A stretch of 64,000 nucleotides of DNA. Origin: Candidatus Methanophagales archaeon (GTDB lineage Archaea > Halobacteriota > Syntropharchaeia > Alkanophagales > Methanospirareceae). The position numbers were made by a program, and so were the translations under genes. A model generated the notes under the pieces. It was not told the origin of the DNA. It did no database searches and worked only from the letters and a program-made list of their open reading frames with translations. Shown here in pieces: positions 60,328 through 64,000 of this stretch (the stretch's first letter is position 1; every line of letters starts with the position of its first letter). The stretch spans positions 37,755 to 101,754 of the forward strand of contig JAUVZJ010000001.1 of assembly GCA_030602585.1 (NCBI GenBank). Direction: 5' to 3'.

Positions 60328-61494
60328 ATGTATGCAACGAGAATAAGTTCCCTGCCCCCGTATCTTTTCGCGGAAATAGACGAGAGGAAGAATGAAGCTA
60401 AGAAGAAGGGTGTGGATATAATAGACTTAGGCGTAGGTGACCCTGATTTGCCAACGCCTCAGCACGTAGTAGATGCGATTTGCCACGCAGCAAAAGACCC
60501 TTTGAATCACAGGTATCCCTCTTACGAAGGAATGCGCTCTTTCCGTGAAGCAGTAGCCGCATGGTATAAGCAGAGGAAGCAAGTGAGTTTAGACGCAGAG
60601 GATGAAGTTCTAACTTTGATAGGGTCGAAGGAAGGGATAGCACATTCAGCATTCGCTTTTTTAGACCCGGGCGATATTGCTCTTGTCCCTGACCCTGCAT
60701 ATCCGGTATATAAAAATGCAACGATATTGGCGAATTCGATACCGCATTCAGTTCCTTTAACGGAAGAGAACGAATTTAAGCCAGACCTGGAAAGCATAGA
60801 TAGCGAGGTGGCGAGAAAAGCAAAAATCATGTTCTTAAATTATCCGAATAATCCCACTGCCGCAACGGTTGAAAAATCGTTCTTTAAAGAAGTTGTGGAT
60901 TTCGCTCTCGACCACGACATCATAGTTCTTCATGATAACCCTTACTCTGAGCTGACTTTCGATGGATATGAAGCGCCGAGTTTTATGGCTGTTGATGCCG
61001 CAAAGGAGGTGGGCATCGAATTTAACTCGCTATCCAAGACATATAACATGACCGGGTGGCGAATAGGCTTCGCAGTAGGTAATTCCGAAATATTAAGGGG
61101 TCTGAGGCTTGTGAAAACCAACGTAGATTCCGGGGCATTCCAGGCAGTTCAGGTAGCGGGAATAACTGCGTTAACAGGTTCTCAAGAATGTGTAAAGAGT
61201 AACGTGGAGGTTTATAGAGAAAGAAGAGATATTCTAATTGATGGGTTGAGGTCTGCGGGACTGGAAGTGAAAAAGCCAAAAGCTACTTTCTATCTCTGGG
61301 CAAAGGTTCCCAAAGTTAGAAAAATCTCCTCCTCTATTCAGTTCTCTATGTTCTTGCTGGAACGTGCAGGAGTAGTTGTAACACCGGGAATAGGGTTCGG
61401 TGAGGAAGGAGAAGGTTTTGTTCGGTTTTCTCTTTGTGTGAGTGCGGAAAGGATAAAGGAAGCGTGTGAAAGGATTAAAGGACTTGATTTATGA
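60328..61494 (+). CDS. dapL: LL-diaminopimelate aminotransferase-like class I aminotransferase
   Basis: [83 protein letters not shown]. Confidence 0.88.
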   Translation: MYATRISSLPPYLFAEIDERKNEAKKKGVDIIDLGVGDPDLPTPQHVVDAICHAAKDPLNHRYPSYEGMRSFREAVAAWYKQRKQVSLDAEDEVLTLIGSKEGIAHSAFAFLDPGDIALVPDPAYPVYKNATILANSIPHSVPLTEENEFKPDLESIDSEVARKAKIMFLNYPNNPTAATVEKSFFKEVVDFALDHDIIVLHDNPYSELTFDGYEAPSFMAVDAAKEVGIEFNSLSKTYNMTGWRIGFAVGNSEILRGLRLVKTNVDSGAFQAVQVAGITALTGSQECVKSNVEVYRERRDILIDGLRSAGLEVKKPKATFYLWAKVPKVRKISSSIQFSMFLLERAGVVVTPGIGFGEEGEGFVRFSLCVSAERIKEACERIKGLDL

Positions 61495-61591
61495 TATAGA
61501 ATCCTACTGACAGAATAGAATTTCTTCTTTAATTCAAAAAGAGGCAACTGCTTATTTTTTATGTGATTAAGTTATATGCATTTGTTTAGCT

Positions 61592-61760
61592 AACCACAAG
61601 ATTACACAGATTTTCACACAAACTTTCTTTTGAAAATCGTGTGCTCCGCCCACATCCCCGCAAGCCCCGAAGGGGCTTAGTTTGATCAAAGAAACTTCTG
61701 TTTTTTGATAAAACTTTTTTCTAAAAAGTTTTAGTGTTAATCTCGTGAAATCTCGTGGTT
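61592..61760. repeat. Inverted-repeat-bounded element (AACCACaAGATT...AATCTCGTGGTT)
   Basis: AACCACAAGATTACACAGATTTTCAC at left, GTTAATCTCGTGAAATCTCGTGGTT at right; left-end relatives at ~3938 and ~56620. Confidence 0.7.
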
Positions 61761-61774
61761 TTTTACATTGGCTA
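61701..61774. repeat. ~74-bp direct repeat, left copy bracketing MNT/HEPN pair
   Basis: gtttttgataaaacttttttctaaaaagttttagtgttaatctcgtgaaatctcgtggttttttacattggcta; identical to 62575-62648. Confidence 0.9.
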
Positions 61775-61864
61775 TACAAATACCAAACATTTAAATATAT
61801 ATAGAATCTGGTATAAAACATAGGAACGATTACCGTAAATGTTAAGGATGACGTAGAAATAGAG

Positions 61865-62185
61865 ATGAATATTCAAGAGCGATACCGAAAACCGATTGAA
61901 GAATTTGTGAGAAGGGTATTGGAAAGATACAGGGATGAGATAGAAGGCGTCATCCTCTTCGGCTCTGTTGCGAGGGGAGAGGGAAAAGAAGATTCCGACA
62001 TGGATATTTTGGTCATATGGAAAGGAGATGAGGCAGAAGGATGGAGAGCTATGACCGGATTGGCATTTGATGTATTATTAGATGAGGAAGAATATATTTC
62101 GGTAAAAGTTCTCGGATTAGATGATTTAAAAGCAGAAAAACCGTTTATAAAAAATGTGATGAAGGAGGGCGTAAAGATTGCATAA
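61865..62185 (+). CDS. Nucleotidyltransferase (MNT) domain antitoxin
   Basis: VILFGSVARGEGKEDSDMDILVIW. Confidence 0.92.
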   Translation: MNIQERYRKPIEEFVRRVLERYRDEIEGVILFGSVARGEGKEDSDMDILVIWKGDEAEGWRAMTGLAFDVLLDEEEYISVKVLGLDDLKAEKPFIKNVMKEGVKIA

Positions 62186-62555
62186 AAGATATATTGAAAA
62201 TGCAGAAGAGAAGTTAGAAGCGGCGGAATATCTTCTTGAAGGTGGATTCTACAATGATGCAGCTAGCAGAGCTTATTATTCGATGTTTTATTCTGCGCAG
62301 GCGCTGTTATCTCTAAAAGAGATATATCCAAAGGCGCATAAAGGTGTCATCTCAAATTTTGGTCTTGAATTCGTGAAGAAAGGGTTTGTAGAGGAGGTTT
62401 ATGGTCGTGCTTTGAGCCATGCAAAGGATAGAAGAGAAGTTGCGGATTATGACATCGAAAAGAATATTAGTAAAGAAGAAGCCGAATCCATTGTTGAAGA
62501 TGCGGAGAAGTTTTTAGAGCGGATTAAAGAAGCGATAAAGGAGATTGCAAAGTGA
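62178..62555 (+). CDS. HEPN domain protein (toxin partner of MNT)
   Basis: ENAEEKLEAAEYLLEGGFYNDAASRAYYSMFYSAQALLSLKEIYPKAHKGVISNF..HAKDRREVADYDI. Confidence 0.92.
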   Translation: MHKRYIENAEEKLEAAEYLLEGGFYNDAASRAYYSMFYSAQALLSLKEIYPKAHKGVISNFGLEFVKKGFVEEVYGRALSHAKDRREVADYDIEKNISKEEAESIVEDAEKFLERIKEAIKEIAK

Positions 62556-62574
62556 GCAGGTTTTCTTCACCGAT

Positions 62575-62648
62575 GTTTTTGATAAAACTTTTTTCTAAAA
62601 AGTTTTAGTGTTAATCTCGTGAAATCTCGTGGTTTTTTACATTGGCTA
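62575..62648. repeat. ~74-bp direct repeat, right copy bracketing MNT/HEPN pair
   Basis: Same sequence as 61701-61774. Confidence 0.9.
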
Positions 62649-62759
62649 GTAACTACAAATACCCACAAAGTTTTTTCCCCTCGACATCGAGAAATCCGAA
62701 AAGTTTTTATATAGGAAAAAATCGAAAAGCTTTTACACTCTGTTGAATATTCATATTGC

Positions 62760-63128
62760 ATGTTAATACAATGTTTAAGCTATGAAGAGCTTTTCGCGAA
62801 TTTCAAGAAAGGGTTGAGGAATGGGAATTGGAGAAAGCTCCGCCGGAAGGAGAAAGCTCTTTATCGTGCAGCACTGGCGTATATGAAGCCGAAGAAGAGT
62901 GGGGGAATGGCGAGGGATATAGTGAATAGAATGCTTCTGGAGAAGCTTTTGACGCTTGTTGAAAGGCTAAAGGAGACGAAAGGTATGAGAATATTTAAGA
63001 GAGGATTTAAGAAAGCAGTTGAAATGTTAGAAAATGGTGAAGAGAATGGTGTGTTCGCATGGGCGCCAGGACTAAGGAATTGGCTTAAAGACCCTGATTA
63101 TATCTTCTGGCTGGGGACGGTGCGGTGA
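62760..63128 (+). CDS. Hypothetical basic helical protein (122 aa)
   Basis: Intact ORF overlapping the GT2 ORF by 4 nt. Confidence 0.65.
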   Translation: MLIQCLSYEELFANFKKGLRNGNWRKLRRKEKALYRAALAYMKPKKSGGMARDIVNRMLLEKLLTLVERLKETKGMRIFKRGFKKAVEMLENGEENGVFAWAPGLRNWLKDPDYIFWLGTVR

Positions 63129-63871
63129 AAAGCGATGAGGAAATGAGCGAACAGGAACAAAAGAGAAGAACGAAATATGACCCTTCGCAGCTCACTACAA
63201 AAGTGAAGAAAACGATTGTCGGTATACCTGCCTATAACAAAGAAAATACTATCGGTAGCATAATACACGGTGCAGAAGATTACGTAGATGAGATTGTCGT
63301 TATGGATGACGGAAGTGTTGATCGAACGTCAAAGTTTGCACGAAAAACTAATGCAACGGTAATCAGCCATGAAACGAACCAGGGAAAGGCAGCAGCGGTT
63401 CAAATGCTAATAAAGGAGGCGATAAAGATGGATGCGGATGTGCTTGTTCTGTTAGATGCAGACTTCCAGCATGACCCTGATGAAATACCATTGCTCATAA
63501 AACCTATTTTGGAAGATGGATACGACTTAATTCTCGGCTCAAGAAAGTTAAGAGAATCAAAAAGAAGGAGTAAGGGTAAAATCCCGTTCTACCGACCCTG
63601 GGGACAGTTTGTGCTGATGATATGTTCATACACTATCGCTAAGAGGAGGTATAGCGACCCAGAAAGTGGATTCAGGGCACTTTCAAGACGTGCAATGGAA
63701 GCAATGAAATTCGAGAAGGAGGGGTTTTTTGTAGAGACCGAGATGTTATATTTAGTGGAGAAGAAAGGCTTAAAGGCGACAGAAGTACCAATCACGGAGA
63801 TTTATACGGAGAATGGTTCTACGCTCAACCCGTTAAAGTATGGATTTGGTAATTTAGGAGTATGTGTTTAG
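63125..63871 (+). CDS. Family 2 glycosyltransferase (dolichol-phosphate mannosyltransferase-like), probably 3'-truncated by an IS
   Basis: VGIPAYNKENTIGSIIHGAEDYVDEIVVMDDGSVDRTSKFAR..VLVLLDADFQHDPDEIPLLI..SDPESGFRALSRRA; ends NPLKYGFGNLGVCV* at the IS boundary. Confidence 0.88.
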   Translation: MKSDEEMSEQEQKRRTKYDPSQLTTKVKKTIVGIPAYNKENTIGSIIHGAEDYVDEIVVMDDGSVDRTSKFARKTNATVISHETNQGKAAAVQMLIKEAIKMDADVLVLLDADFQHDPDEIPLLIKPILEDGYDLILGSRKLRESKRRSKGKIPFYRPWGQFVLMICSYTIAKRRYSDPESGFRALSRRAMEAMKFEKEGFFVETEMLYLVEKKGLKATEVPITEIYTENGSTLNPLKYGFGNLGVCV

Positions 63872-64000
63872 CCACTCAGCCTCAACTTCGACCTCAACAT
63901 CTGAAAGCTGTTGAGCCCTTGCTGCGCCCACGTTGTCAATACGGTCATGATCCTTTCATGGATGGACGTGCCCTTCTCATTACGCAGTGTTCCGATGATC
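63868..64000 (-). mobile_element. C-terminal end of a transposase (IS66-like?), runs off window end
   Basis: Minus-strand reading ...IIGTLRNEKGTSIHERIMTVLTTWAQQGLNSFQMLRSKLRLSG*; resembles transposase C-termini. Confidence 0.65.

Noticed and set aside
1-64000. CRISPR array or cas genes
   Set aside because: No regularly spaced direct repeats of 24-37 bp with unique spacers and no Cas-like ORF seen; the repeats found are dispersed inverted-repeat elements.

Overview
The window is archaeal chromosomal DNA. It carries EF-1alpha and S10, HdrB/HdrC, a formylmethanofuran dehydrogenase B subunit, RqcH/NEMF, DUF460 and DUF835 proteins, and a tRNA-Leu. Gene content suggests a methanogen/ANME-like (Methanophagales- or Syntrophoarchaeum-like) euryarchaeon; the lineage is inference. 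Housekeeping genes include branched-chain amino acid biosynthesis (ilvE partial, ilvB, ilvN, ilvD), thrC, a dapL-like aminotransferase, nnr, a Hdr/GlcD-type redox pair and a YhaO/YhaN-like Mre11/Rad50 pair. Between these lie accessory patches. (i) 4-8.4 kb: a type III R-M locus whose Res gene is broken by an in-frame TAG and a frameshift. (ii) 22.5-23.3 kb: a DUF2283/PBECR-like pair bracketed by two N-terminal fragments of an MBL-fold (RNase J-like) gene. (iii) 39.8-47.4 kb: a defence-like island with a disrupted methyltransferase-reverse transcriptase-helical-repeat fusion gene, then an AccI-like R-M cassette bracketed by near-identical ~45-bp palindromic direct repeats. (iv) 61.6-62.7 kb: an MNT/HEPN toxin-antitoxin pair bracketed by a ~74-bp direct repeat. 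Several short inverted-repeat families are scattered between genes. The MTase-RT fusion (40845-43826) is my best candidate for something undescribed. All family calls are from reading the translations by eye; no database search was run.
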